Shown here: positions 1 through 11,379 of the stretch, piece after piece
Layout: every line of letters starts with the position of its first letter
How positions within the stretch are numbered: position 1 is the first letter of the stretch
Assembly (NCBI GenBank): GCA_947462335.1
Contig: OX381713.1
Location: 19,274,381 to 19,338,380 of the forward strand
Direction: 5' to 3'
DNA from: Harmothoe impar
Taxonomy: Eukaryota; Annelida; Polychaeta; Phyllodocida; Polynoidae
DNA: 64,000 nucleotides
Notes under the pieces: model-generated
The model's input: the letters and a program-made list of their open reading frames with translations, nothing else
Databases searched by the model: none
Told to the model about the DNA's origin: nothing
Translations under genes and position numbers: made by a program

Positions 1-75
1 TGTTTAACAGGTTTAAACAATGGAGGAGGGGTTGGCTCAGGCAGATATCTCTGCCCCTAATTTTCCTAAAATACA
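1..75 (+). repeat. segmental repeat, copy also at 15611-15685
   Basis: The first 75 bases match 15611-15685 closely: both have AACAGGTTTAAACAATG, then a purine-rich GAGGGAGG-like run, then TGCCCCTAATTTTCCT. It is the left edge of a larger set of diverged copies shared between 0-5.5 kb and 15.6-21.5 kb. No coding signal was seen. Confidence 0.75.
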
Positions 76-709
76 TGGAAAAAGACTTTTTACTGTGAGT
101 AGTCGGAAATCATTTGTGCACCCATAAGCACAGACTCCACCAGGGCAACTCAGGTAACTGTAAAACGTTGTGATCTTTTGAATGTTTTGTTCCGGTATGT
201 TTTGCTGTATTTTCACTTCATTTTCGTGGCAGTGGCCAAGGTATTGCCAGATTATAGCAAGAACAGGTCAAGTTCTACCACTTATACTGGCATAACTGCC
301 GTATGCGAGGTCTGTCATATTTTTGTATAATTGTATTCATTACAAGTAGAACACGTCAGCTTTCAAATTTCATTTATATTATAGGTGAAATAACTATGTA
401 TATTGACTATGAAATCCAAAGCCAATGGTGTCCAACTCAAGATGTCTGTCCGAGTCAGGGTGCCTTTGCCCTACAAAGATAATTTGCCTCAGATAGACTA
501 CAAGTCCAGAACCCAGGGTAGGTTTTCTTAGATAATGACATTTATGCATATTTGAATTAATATTATTAATTACCATGAATCTCATTTGAGAATTCTAAGA
601 ATAGGTACCAATGGCTTAAGGTTTGGAAACTATACCTAATTTGTACACCAACATCTTTTTGTCAACTGAGTGATGATTTTTGTTTCAATTATGTTTCGCT
701 AGAAATAAG

Positions 710-2035
710 GCCAAAAAAAAGGTGTTTTTCAGGTTACATAGTCTAAAAATCTAGGTAGGGTAGGTCGGATTCTTTTTTTTTTTTTTACTTTGGACTGAAA
801 AGTACCCCAAAATTGACTCGCAAACTTGACCCTGATATAGGCCCAAAATTACTTTAAAAAAAATAATTTCAAAATTGGATAAAAAACTCTAGGGTCGGGT
901 CTGTGTTGCCAGGTAGGGTCGGGTAACCTGAAACACACCTTTTTCAAAATTTGGCCCAAGTAAAATATGCAAATCAATATTCTTTAGTGCAAAATTACTT
1001 GTAGCAGACTCATCAGTTTAATTTGTTACCCTGCATGGTTGATTTTGGGTATCCAAAATCATTTGAAGGAACAATACTTGCTTGCCTGGACTGCCATGCC
1101 ACAATATAAACAATTTAAGGCTCTTTCTGGTGCTCTATGGTAATCTCAAATCATTTTCAGTGGCATATCTATAAAAGGAGCATTTGATCCATTAGCGGGT
1201 GTTCTAAAATGCCTATATTCCTGTCATTTGCCTTGGCATCCACATCATATATTAAAGAAGTCAAAATTACTGTCAAATTGAGAGGGGATATCAGCTTTTA
1301 GCTTATCTGGAGATGTATAAATTATACATGTGCCACTCTATAAAAATTGAGCCATTAGGGGGTGCTCTATGACATTGACATTCCTGTCCAATACGATTGG
1401 AAAGCTTGTCATTATATATTAAAGGGGTCGACATGCGGTTGAATTGTTAGCGAATGAGTGGCATCTTCCTTACCGCAATCAAAATAGTAGGTTATGAGCA
1501 TGGGTTCCATCTTGGGTATGGGACAAATGAGGGGATCATTATAGCTAGAAGGGGTGTAGTAACCATGTTAACCAAACTGAAATGTTGCCATCTCATTGAT
1601 TGAGAGGTTGCAAGAGCATACATACAGCAAGCTGGCGGTTTCCCACCCCCACCCCCATTGGGGAATCAGTACTACATTGCAAACGTCAGAATGGTTAGAG
1701 CTGTCCAACAGGGCTCAAGGTTTCAGATACTGCTAAAATTCTCTTCCAAATTGTACTACACGGGTATTTCTGGTTCGGGAGAAGAGTATAGCTAAATTAT
1801 AGGTGAGCTGTTTACAACATTGACCTATGGTTGTCACAGAATGATGTATGCACCCTCTGGAGGATAGGGTAGGATGACCTTAAAGTTTAACTTAAAGGCA
1901 CCTGATTAACACTTCGTACTCAGTAAGGGACCTTGTGCATGCAGACTACTAGTAGACACCGTACCCAAATCAGGCACATTCTCAATCCATCCTCTATCTG
2001 AAGGAAACCCAGCTAGTTGTGTTCTTTTTGATGTT
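710..2035 (+). repeat. diverged segmental duplication, copy 1 of 3
   Basis: Several blocks recur in order near 19-21.5 kb. The block at 710-945 (AGTCTAAAAATCTAGGTAGG and AAAATTGACTCGCAAACTT) matches 19945-20600. The block at 960-1140 (ACTCATCAGTTTRATTT) matches 19060-19245. The block at 1350-1650 (CCTGTCCAATACRATTGGAAAGC) matches 20790-21020 and partly 19320-19480. The block at 1830-2035 (CAAATCAGGCACATTCTCAA) matches 21275-21465. By eye the identity is moderate with many indels, so the duplication is old. No reading frame is kept across copies. Confidence 0.7.
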
Positions 2036-3070
2036 TGGGAGGGATGTACAGAAGTATAAAAATAGCTAAAGAGACAGGGGATACAATTGAAACGCGCCTG
2101 CTCCTAGCATAGAATAGATGAACAGCACTGCACTCTTTTGAAACAAGGCAAAAAAAGTATTGATGATGATACGGGGACTGATTCTATCCAGATTAAACTG
2201 TCAAAAGAAAAATTAAAAGTAAGAAGTAAGGAAAGTCAAAATTAACACAAATTGTCTGTCTTAGTTTTCAATTCTGAGTAGCTAAGTATTAATACTTATC
2301 CTGCAAAAATTGCAATAAACTGTTTGCCCGACCTTCATGCGATAGTATAAACCATTTTAAAGGCACAGATCTCGGTAACAAGTGTTCATCCCAATATATA
2401 CGGGTGCTGGTGGTTTAAGCACCCACTGGTGCTCACAGATATCTAATTTGCAGCGCATTTATTAGTTAACCATAGTGTTGATTTGCCCAAAGGCAGTTGA
2501 TACCTTACGATGACACAGAGGGCATTGCCACCCATACACCATTGCCACCATCCCTATATTAATTGTACATATCACGGCATAATCATACATTGGGTGTCCC
2601 ACCGGCATGGTTAGGTATCCCTATGGGTCCTACAGCATTGCATAGCTGGTTGGATGGAAAAGTTGGATCGGTGTACTATACAGTTGAAATGGCACACATA
2701 CGTAAATCTGTTCCCATTTATCTAATATTTGCAATAAAGGAACCAGTGTAGATGCACAACTTCCTTTGCATTGAGCTGCATCATTTCTACATTCAGTTTT
2801 CCCCATTCCTGTAGCATAAACACCTCAAAAAAATCAAAAATGTTTCCACTTAGATCAAGGTCCCAAGGCAAGTAGTATATGGAGTATGAGCATTTCCACA
2901 GGCAAAGTCCATTCACCTGATTAACTCGGAGAAACCTAGGATCTCATGCTTCAACACCATCCCTATGGGGTTGCCTTGTTACTAGGAGAGATACTACTAG
3001 TACATAAGCATCAGTGAGAAGTCTGGATCTCAACCTGGACACATGAAAAAGGGCCTAAAATTGAATCTTA
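2036..3070. other. non-coding interval, part of a duplicated block
   Basis: No open frame with recognisable protein similarity and no inverted repeat was seen. The stretch 2470-2680 weakly resembles 19530-19720 (shared AACCATAGTGTT and the following T-rich text), so it continues the segmental duplication. The rest is unassigned. Confidence 0.4.
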
Positions 3071-3466
3071 TGAAGTCAGCTGGGGCCATAGTGCAATGAT
3101 ATATAAGGGTATGAATGCAAATTTATTCAGGACAAATCTTTGATATATAAGGGAATGAATGCAAACTTATTCAGGAAAGATTAGAATGATTAACCCCTGC
3201 GGGGCTAGCTTCTTTCTATGGGCAAAAGGGCCTCAAAATAACTATTTTATGAAGTCAGCTGGGACCAAAGTGCGATGATATAGAAGGGAATGAATGCAAA
3301 TTTATTCAGGACAAATTAGAATGATTAATCCCTATGGGGCTAGCTTCTTTCAATGGGAAAAAAGGGCCTAATAATGATTATTAGAATGATTAACCCTGTG
3401 GACCTAGCCTTTTTCTAAGGAAGAAAAAGGTCTCAAAATGCCTATTTTATGAAGTCAGCCGGGGCC
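3071..3466 (+). repeat. long-period tandem repeat, block 1
   Basis: Units begin TGAAGTCAGCYGGGRCC at 3071, 3250 and 3450, giving periods of about 180 and 200 bp. Each unit has ATATATAAGGGAATGAATGC, TTATTCAGGACAAATTAGAATGATTAA, GGGGCTAGCTTCTTTC and an AAAAAGGGCCT box. The same unit returns at 4686-5010, on the far side of the 80-bp satellite. The satellite may therefore have expanded inside, or been inserted into, this longer repeat. Confidence 0.8.
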
Positions 3467-4145
3467 AAAGTGGGAGTTACTCCAAGGAAAATCTTGTTTT
3501 CTAACCAGTGATCACTACCACTAGTGACTCCATTTGTTAGCGACCTAAAGTGGTAGTTACTATAAGGGAAACCTTGTTTTCTAACCAGTGATCACTACTA
3601 CTAGTGACTCCACTTGTTAATTAGCGACTTAAAGTGGGAGTTACTATAAGGGAAACCTTGTTTTCTAACCAGTGATCACTACTACTAGCGACTCCATTTG
3701 TTCGCGACTTAAAGTTGGAGTTACTATAAGGGAAACTTCGTTTTCTAACCAGCGATCACTAATACTAGCCACTCCATTTGTTAGTTACTTGAACTGGGAG
3801 TTACTATAAGGGAAACCTTGTTTTCTTACCAGTGATCGCTACTACTAGCGACTCCACTTGTTAGCGACTTGAAGTGGGAGTTACTATAAGGGAAACCTTG
3901 TTTTCTTACCAGTGATCACTACTACTAGCAACTCCACTTGTTAGTGACTTGAAGTGGGAGTTACTATCAGGAAAACCTTGTTTTTTTTACAAGTGATCAC
4001 TAACACTAGTGACTCCACTTGTTAGTGACTTAAAGTGGGAATCACTATAAGGGACAGGGGTACTTTTAGTTTGACCCTTAGCAGTGACTTCATTAGGGAC
4101 TCCACCTGTTTGCGACTTAAAGTGGGAGTTACTATATAGGGATTA
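3467..4145 (+). repeat. 80-bp satellite array, about 9 units
   Basis: Unit starts (AAAGTGGGAGTTACT or close variants) fall at 3467, 3547, 3631, 3711, 3791, 3871, 3951, 4032 and 4119. The period is 80 bp in most steps, and 81, 84 or 87 in the steps with small insertions. Each unit reads AAGTGGGAGTTACTATAAGG, AAACCTTGTTTTCTAACCAG, a TGATCAC-centred stretch, then AGTGACTCCACTTGTTAGCG. The unit contains an imperfect dyad: AGTGACTCCACTT at its end can pair with AAGTGGGAGTTACT at the start of the next. The last units are the most degenerate. Confidence 0.92.
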
Positions 4146-4384
4146 TTTAATTAGAATCTAAAAACATCCAAGGGGAATATAACCTGGGGGAAAGGGTTTC
4201 CCTTAAGGGGAGCTGTTAGAAAAAACATGGGGCATGGCTTTTTTGGGGGAAAGAAGGTAAGATACGCAGGATTATTCATATAAATATAAGTAATAATTTA
4301 GGCAATAATATATTATACAAGGTTAGAATAAATAGGTCGCTAGTAGGTAAAAAGGTTTAGGTCCCTAGTTGGGTATTTTTAACA

Positions 4385-4520
4385 GAATAAGCCTCATCTT
4401 AGTCTTGGCAAGTAGTCAGAGGGAGGGGTATCTTTAACTGAATAAGCGTCATCTTTGTCTTGGCAAATAGTCAGAGGGAAGGGTATCTTCAATTGAATAA
4501 GCGTCATCTTTGCATTGGGA
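4385..4520 (+). repeat. 55-bp tandem repeat, 2.5 copies
   Basis: GAATAAGCSTCATCTT starts at 4385, 4440 and 4495, a period of 55 bp. Each full unit contains TCTTGGCAARTAGTCAGAGG and GGGTATCTT. The third copy is partial. Confidence 0.85.
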
Positions 4521-4685
4521 CCACTCAACAATTCATGTACTACTACCTTGAAAATAATTGCCCTTTCGGTTCCACCACATAACATTCTGGACACTTTATC
4601 CATATACCCCTACTTTTCTTCAATTTTTAACCCTTTTCACGACTTGAATGATCAACTAGCGACTTAAAGAAGGAGGAACCCACAA

Positions 4686-5010
4686 ATTAAAATGATTAGC
4701 CCCTGCGGGGCTAGCTTCTTTCTATGAGGAAAAAGGGCCTCTAAATGAAGTCAGCCAGGGCCAAAGTGTGATGATATATAAGGGAATGAATGCAAAATTA
4801 TTCAGAAAAAATTAACTTCTTTCTATGGGAAAAAAGGCCCCAAAATAACTATTTTATGAAGTCAGCCGCGGCCGAAGCGGCATTATATATGAGGGAATGA
4901 ATGGATAATTATTTAGGAAAAATTAGAAGGATTAAACCTTGCAGGGCTAGCTTCTTTCTATAGCAAAATAGGGCAAATCTATTCAAGTAAAAATTGTGGG
5001 CTAGCTCCTT
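4686..5010 (+). repeat. long-period tandem repeat, block 2
   Basis: This is a second block of the unit seen at 3071-3466: CCCCTGCGGGGCTAGCTTCT, TGAAGTCAGCC at 4746 and 4857, and AAGGGAATGAATG. It lies after the satellite and the 55-bp repeats, which are embedded between the two blocks. Confidence 0.75.
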
Positions 5011-5289
5011 TTCTTGCATTATTCTGTGTCTTCTTCGTTCCCTTTCATTGCTTCAGGATCAGCATTTTTAATCCGGGCTAAAGTGTAATATGGCCTACAT
5101 TTCTGCTCTAAGAATTGACAAATAATTCATTGTCTCTGAAATAATTTGCAGCTTCAATCAATCAACTGAATCACTTAACCTGCTTTATTTAGCACAGCAA
5201 TGGTATGAGAGAAGATGACATCTGTTCCCTCCTGAATAATGGGCATAGTAATAAATATAGTATGATTATGCCCATATCACCACCTTTGT

Positions 5290-5500
5290 GTTGCATGCAC
5301 ATATTGGTGAATTGGAGAACCAGCGTAAAACAAGCCACGGGCAATCCCAATAATCACGGTAATGCTCTTTTAGTGACAAATGGAAAGTTTGTCCTTGCAC
5401 TCCTCCGGAAATGCCAAACAATGGTCAGCACTGATCAGTATAGTCCACCTGAAACAGCTTACACCGGTAACCACCGACATGTATACATACATTAAATTAA
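5290..5500 (+). repeat. segmental duplication block, copy at 19690-19935
   Basis: The two copies share GAGAACCAGCGT, GCAATCCCA, AATGCTCTTTTAGTGACAAA, CCTTGCACTCCTCCGGAAAT and, near the end, ACATGTAT. A 96-codon open frame crosses this block (5205-5495) but it is not kept in the other copy. I therefore treat it as non-coding. Confidence 0.7.
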
Positions 5501-6170
5501 TGTAGACCAAAATTAATTACAACATAGCTTGCAGTATTTAATATGTTCCAGGTAATATAATTATGTAGGCCATTGGGTTACAATATTGGAAGAGTCCAAA
5601 CTCCCTCCCAGTCCCTTACATAGTCACATGTACCTTTTGTATTATTTACACACATATCTATCTGTCCCCATAGTCTGTAACAATCTAAAGAACACAAAAT
5701 GGCACTTCCAGGAACCATTAGCTGTGCCCCTTAGGATAGATCTCCATCCTTTGCATTCAGATACAACAACGTCATACATAAATGATGAGAATCTGCTGAC
5801 ATTAAGCCGGTTTGCTTTATAGTGTTTAGTATACTCTAGGAACTGAGCACTGAACACTGAGATGTGTCTTACACAATGTATTCTTTGCAGTGCCCAGTGT
5901 GCTACACAATACTATATGCATTTCAATATATTTGATATCATAATTATGTTTGAGGAAATAGATAATCATAGTAAAGTATCAATAAGGTAAGATAGTGTCA
6001 TTAAATCAAATAATGCCACTATCTTACAGAACGTATATAAATAGTCCCCAAGTACATCATCAACCAACTCCAAATAGTATAGGAAATCATATTCTGTGAT
6101 GCCCTGTTTCTGTCCTCCTCTTGATAATGAAAATGATGGCATGTACACATAGTAAACCCAAAGTAAGAGT
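5501..6170. other. non-coding interval, nothing recognised
   Basis: This is AT-rich sequence with only short chance frames. No repeat structure, RNA gene or motif cluster was seen. Confidence 0.4.
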
Positions 6171-6174
6171 GAGT

Positions 6175-6830
6175 ATTGGCTAAAGTAGTGTGTATCTTCA
6201 TTAGAACACACATCACATACTGTAAACAGTTAAGCATCTTCATGGCTGAAAGCTTTAACACCCACCTGGGACAAAACAGAGAGGAAGATTACAGACATGG
6301 GTGTACCGCGAGGCATCTAGCTGTAATCCTTGGAGCCAGAAAGCAATTGGGTCTTGCAGCTGACATAGATTCTTGCCATCTACATTGGGATGCCTCATAA
6401 AGCAATGGATGCCGTTGAAAGGTTATGGTTGGTGCTAGGGCCATGTTTTGGTATGTGTCACTTCATCCAGGCCATGCCCTAGCCACATCAAGTGAAACAA
6501 AACTACATCCGGCTGTGAAATTAACATATGTTGCTGGCATTCAATAGAATGGAAAATAAGCCCCGGAGAAGAAGCACCTGTAGGCTGTGTTGCTAGTGTT
6601 CAGTGAAAAATATCAATCATGGGGTTATTGGTTCAAGACCCAGCCAATCCACCTCTCAGCAGTTAAAACTTTTGACTACTGCTATATCCATATCCATATA
6701 TTATGTATCAATGATAGAAACCTGATTTAATGTTGGCAAGATTATCTGAGGTAGTTTAACTGAGAGGCCTTGCAGCAAACACCGGGAGGAGGCTTCACAG
6801 GATTCACCAGCCTAGACTAGTACTAATAAC
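6175..6830 (+). repeat. about 2-kb tandem unit, copy 1
   Basis: The unit starts around GTGTATCTTCATTAG and contains CACACATCACATACTG, CATCTTCATG, AACACCCACCTGGGAC and GATTACAGACATGGGTG. It ends with a GTTTAACTGAGAGG, GCAGCAAACACCGGGAGGAG, GCTTCACAGGATTC stretch (about 6750-6805). The same order of landmarks returns near 8.3, 10.7 and 12.7 kb. A weak B-box-like GGTTCAAGACC lies at about 6630. Confidence 0.6.
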
Positions 6831-7084
6831 TGTAAGATCCTGTGTCTTCATTAGGTGCTTGTATGACATTAGGACACAAAGTGGTAATCTTTTTCGCCCT
6901 TTATTGTTTGAGAAACATATTGATGGTATTCTGGTCTGCTCAGAATGCCTTCTAGATCTTGATATATAAGTGGAGGTGTGCCTGGTGCTGGCGAATAGTT
7001 GAAAGAGGTCAAATGGCCCCTGCATATTCACCACCTGTGGATCATTCTTTACTGTGAGTCATTGTCAAACAGTGTATAATATAT

Positions 7085-7260
7085 TGAGTCTACTGCCATT
7101 AGAACACCCACATTTCACCAACCAGAGTGTACATATACATTATTAATTGTGAATATTCCTCATGCCCTCTACTGCTTAATAAGATCGTGCACATTAAGAA
7201 AATCCTGTAAAGCTGGCAGAGGCAGTGACAGAGATAAAGGATCTGTCACAGACTCTTTCC
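7085..7260 (+). repeat. linker block of the 2-kb array, copy at 9000-9175
   Basis: ATGCCCTCTACTGCTTAATAAGAT (from about 7158) matches the GGCCCTCCACCAG, CATTGCTCAATAAGATGC region near 9050. Both are followed by an AAGATGG- or AAAGG-type purine stretch. The offset of about 1.9 kb agrees with the spacing of the flanking units. Confidence 0.5.
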
Positions 7261-8319
7261 ACACCATATAGATATATCTTCCTCTGTGAGATTTAATTGG
7301 ACGCAATTCATTTTTTAATAAACAGATTTGATATAAAGCCCCTGTGAATCAACATTTGCAGTCAGAGCTTAGCGCTAGTCTTTGTCACGATTTAAGTTTA
7401 ATTAAGGAACTCATGGTATGTACACCACATATAGTTTTTTTCAGTGTGGTTCAGCAGGCTGTCCTGCTTTAATACTGCAATACTTGTAAGCTTCCTGTGG
7501 AGTCTGAACATGACCAAATACACATGCCATCACAGTTAAAAATGCTTATTGAGATTCATCCACTCACGTATAACCATTCACATATTTATAGATTTCTTCT
7601 CAGACATATAATATGTAATTCAATCCCAATGCGGTCCAAAATTCAATCGATGTTTAATGAAATGCTAGGCATCAACTTCTTATCAGACAACAGTCGGGGT
7701 CGAACAAACAATGTGTATTTAGTTTAGTGAGTGAATTATTTTGGCGCTGACGGTCAGACCCTGCCCACTGATAAGGAAAGCCTTTAGCTTTTGACTTTTA
7801 CGAGCACACTGAACCAACAACTCCGATTGCCATATCCACTAGGCTCTTATCAGCTAAATCTTTGTAGGAAATGTATGAGCTTGAACATCAAGTTCTCCAC
7901 TAGATAGTGCCCGTACTACTCCTACCCTGTAGGTACTGACAGCAACACAGTCGATCGTTTAGCATGTGAATTCCACTGAGCTATACTTAGGTGATCAGCC
8001 TGAGAGTGATGGAATACTAGTTTACTGGACACGATTTGGCAAATGGGAAAGGTAAGAGCATACCATGTATAAATAACCTTAGATGTCATAGCATTTTACT
8101 GTACCAAGGAGAAGATTAAATGGCCCTCATAGACAATAACCTACAGGTTTCATTATCAACCAATGTCAGATACTCTGTATCATCATCATGGGCCTATAGC
8201 TCATGAGGGGATTCATGCCTGTATTAACACTAGGCTGAGTTGTACTGTTCTGCTGTTCCTGCTGCAGGAGGAGATAATTACACACATATAAAACCATAAT
8301 ACTGATTGATATACACAGT

Positions 8320-8760
8320 ATTCTGTGTTTTCATTTGGCACACAGATTATTCTAAGGGGGCAGTGAAGCATCTTCATGTCTGACAACACTTACACACATG
8401 TACCACATGGGACTAGTATGCTATCTCTTTTGTAAATAACCTCCAGATAAAATGGCTCTTAAGGTGGTAAGACTCTTTACAGAACCTGCTCTAAAGTGCA
8501 TTAGGCCATCTTCTGCTGCTCTCTCTATCTAGACATGGTGGTGATGGCAAGCTGTGTAGCATGAAATTGGGCAAAGGGAAAGCCCATTTTCACATCAAAA
8601 GAAGATGTTAGTATGATATCAGCGATGTAACATATAGCATATATCAGGTCAGCATCTTCCAAGGCAGGGTAACCAAAATGTACTAAAGTAAGGAACAGAT
8701 ATGAAGTTTCATCTTTGGCAGCATCATAGATCATAGCATCAGAGAATTTGTACGATTTAC
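8320..8760 (+). repeat. about 2-kb tandem unit, copy 2
   Basis: Landmarks are TTCTGTGTTTTCATTTGGCA, GCATCTTCATGTCTGA, AAAGCCCATTTTCACATCAA (8580), ATATCAGGTCAGCATCT, GGCAGGGTAACC and ATCATAGATCATAGCATCAG. They match the 10.7-11.35 kb copy in order. Confidence 0.65.
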
Positions 8761-9937
8761 CTAGTGTCCCATGATTTGATCACAATTATTTGTTGTTTTG
8801 TTCATGTTTTCTGCAGATGTATGTTTGCAGCCTGCAAGACCACACATTAATATAATTATGCTTATGGATCCAGTGCAGACATGCCTTTGCATATCTTGAA
8901 AGCAGAGGTTTAACCTGGTGCTTTGTGTGTCGTGGGATAGGAAATTTTATAGCTACCATAAATCAATTCCTACATACTCCTTTACAGCTGGTTCCATCCA
9001 TATGGTACCGACCAGACTGTCTTTATTGGTAATACCAAATACTCCTCAGGCCCTCCACCAGTCCATTGCTCAATAAGATGCACCGCCAACACAGGCACAG
9101 ATGAAAATAAAATGTAATAAAGATGGCTGAGGCGGCATGGAGAAAGAAGAGATGAGTCACAGAGGAAGAAAAGCCTAAAGTTGTATGCTTACACCTTCCT
9201 GAACGTCATTAATTCCAAAAGCTATAGAACTATGTTTTAATTTTCTTGAAATGCATGGATTCATATATAAATGAATCATCCCAAGTATAATTAAATTTCC
9301 TCTGAATGATACAACCCTAAATATAATGTCATTCAGATGGGACAAACGGCACACCAGGTGAATTAATCCATCCATGACTGTCCTAGCAACCATAGCCGAA
9401 AGGATTGAGGCAAAATATTTGTAGCTTTGTGCATTGATTGGTTGGCGGTATCCGAACTGTTCTCATGGTGTTCATTGCCATCAAACTTGAAAATGTCCAT
9501 TTTGATTTATTCATGCCCGTATAAGCAAAACACCCAAGGGTATAAGTAGTGGTATAAGCCAGTCAAACCACAGCCAGAGACCTGCATCCATGATATTGGA
9601 TGACAGTCATGGCTGAGTAGACTCATGAGACCCGCAGGTCTCATCATCAACTACAGTTGGATGTTACATAAATTATACACTATGCATTATTATGCAGCTA
9701 CTGACACGTAGAGGGCTATATATCTGCATTAAGACTGTGTCTGCCCCCCCCCCTCCCCTGGTGCAGCAGTGGAGGTATGATATTCACATAATAAAGCCAC
9801 ACTGTTAGAAGTAAGTAGTGTTCCTGTACAGCAACTATTGGGGGCAACTTTGGTTCCAGTAAATTCTGTTGTAGACCTACAGTAGAATCTACTGTAGACG
9901 CAGACCTGAGTTCTAAAAAGGCTCACATATTCAACAT

Positions 9938-10004
9938 CTTGGAGATTTGAACCCCCAGGTTCCAATCCATAGTCCTGAACCATGACCACTAGACCAGTGA
10001 ATCC
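9938..10004 (-). repeat. tRNA-derived SINE head (pseudo-tRNA)
   Basis: On the minus strand this reads as a tRNA-like sequence. The A-box region is CTGGTCTAGTGG (about 9986-9997) and the B-box is GGTTCAAATCTCC (9941-9953). Spacing between the boxes fits a tRNA. The D-arm and T-arm text resembles Asp, Glu or Gly tRNAs, but the anticodon arm does not pair well and there is no clean acceptor stem. I therefore call it a tRNA-derived SINE or pseudogene rather than a functional gene. The likely SINE body runs leftwards towards about 9740 and contains the hairpin CTACAGTAGATTCTACTGTAG near 9888. Confidence 0.6.
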
Positions 10005-10350
10005 ATGTCATGTGCATTGAAACACCTCCTACTTATGTGTGAATGGTAATGAGGTCAACACAGGATCCCTGGGGACAATTTTTGAACTAGACTTTTCATG
10101 TCTTATGGGTTAATATGAAAATTACCCTATTGCAGTAATGTACTAATAAGGACTGAACTACCATTAGTTGGAGTGTAATCTTGATGGCCTATAGATGTTT
10201 TTCAAAGTAAATTTTACTATCTTTCATGCAGATTGTTGAGATACATTGGTCTTATCCTCTGCATATTTTCAATAGTAACATTTCAGTGTACCAAAATATA
10301 TTATACTTTAGAATTGCATCAGGAGAAATATAGTTTGTGTGAGAGTTTCC

Positions 10351-10422
10351 TGCCGGGACTGGAACTGCTGACCCTCAGACTACATCTCCCACGGCTCTAC
10401 CAACTGAGCTAGAGGGGCAATC
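10351..10422 (-). repeat. tRNA-derived SINE head (pseudo-tRNA)
   Basis: On the minus strand an excellent A-box, TAGCTCAGTTGGTAGAGC (10394-10411), is followed by a B-box-like CAGTTCCAGTCCC (10355-10367). These define a tRNA D-arm and T-arm, with box spacing close to a real tRNA. The acceptor ends (ATTGCCCC against CCCGGCAGG) do not pair and the B-box has C for G in TTCGA, so it is probably a SINE head. A second, better B-box, GGTTCGAATCC, lies just upstream on the same strand at about 10539-10549, suggesting two tRNA-related pieces side by side. Confidence 0.65.
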
Positions 10423-10689
10423 ACTTATATGTAGCCTGCATAAATAGGCTTTTGAAAAGATCAGGTCATATTTGAGCTGTGTCGTATGGTACTCCCTCCA
10501 ACCTCTCTGCTCTCTCTCCCTCTGGTTGCTGGTTATGGGATTCGAACCTGCATCTACAGTAACAGAATTGTATGTGTACAGCAAAAGTTGCTGTATTATC
10601 TTTTACAGCTAAAGTACTGTATAGTTACAGCACATATTGCTGTTCACGAACAACAACTTTTTACAGTGCACGTTAAGACTGAGTGATGT

Positions 10690-11370
10690 ATGGCGTATTC
10701 TGTGTTTTCATTAGGCACACACATCATACAGAGCAAACAATGAGGCGGATTCATGTCTCACAGCACTAACACACACCTGGGACCATGACTGAGTGAGCGA
10801 TTACAGACATGGTTGCATGATCTGATGATGAGGCATGGATGGAGGAGTACATTATGTGCCACAGTGGTTGTGCTACCTACAATGATAGTGGATGAACCCC
10901 ATGCACATACATCCTATATCAATGATTTGCGGAAAAGAATCCTCAGATTGCTGAATGTGCCTATTGATTTTGAATATTCAAATTCCATAAAAGGTATGAG
11001 ATATGTAAATGCATGGAACAGTAGTACCTTTTCAGGCAAATGGAGCCATACATTTCCTACATACATGTTGGTCAATCAGAGCCCAGTGAGCCCTTAGTTC
11101 ATGAACAATGTAAGACAATAGAACCTGTTCTCAAATAGATCCGCTATCATAGACATAGTTTTGAGAGCAATCTCTGTAGATCACAGTGTACAACAGGAAA
11201 GCCCATTTTCACATCAAAATAAGAATTTGATATAATCAGGGATGTCACATAGCAATGGTCAGGTCAGCACCCGAGACAGTGTAACTGGGAGGTACAGCAG
11301 CAGGTCACAGGGATGAGGTTCAACAATACGTTGTGGGGGTCTTAGATCATAATGTCACAGAAATAGTTAA
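10690..11370 (+). repeat. about 2-kb tandem unit, copy 3
   Basis: Landmarks are ATTCTGTGTTTTCATTAGGC, CACACATCATACAGAGCAAA, AACACACACCTGGGACCATG, GATTACAGACATGG, AAAGCCCATTTTCACATCAA (11199), GGTCAGGTCAGCA and AGATCATAATGTCACAG. This is the most complete copy and links the landmarks of copies 1 and 2. An open frame at 10813-11097 is not preserved in the sister copies. Confidence 0.65.
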
Positions 11371-11379
11371 AGGGTTAAG

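Noticed and set aside
3467..4145. Regular repeats that might suggest a CRISPR array
   Set aside because: The whole 80-bp unit is repeated with no unique spacers, and the context is eukaryotic. It is a satellite.
10351..10422. Functional tRNA gene
   Set aside because: The A-box is excellent, but the acceptor ends do not pair, the T-loop has C in place of the usual G, and there is no clear anticodon stem. A SINE head fits better.
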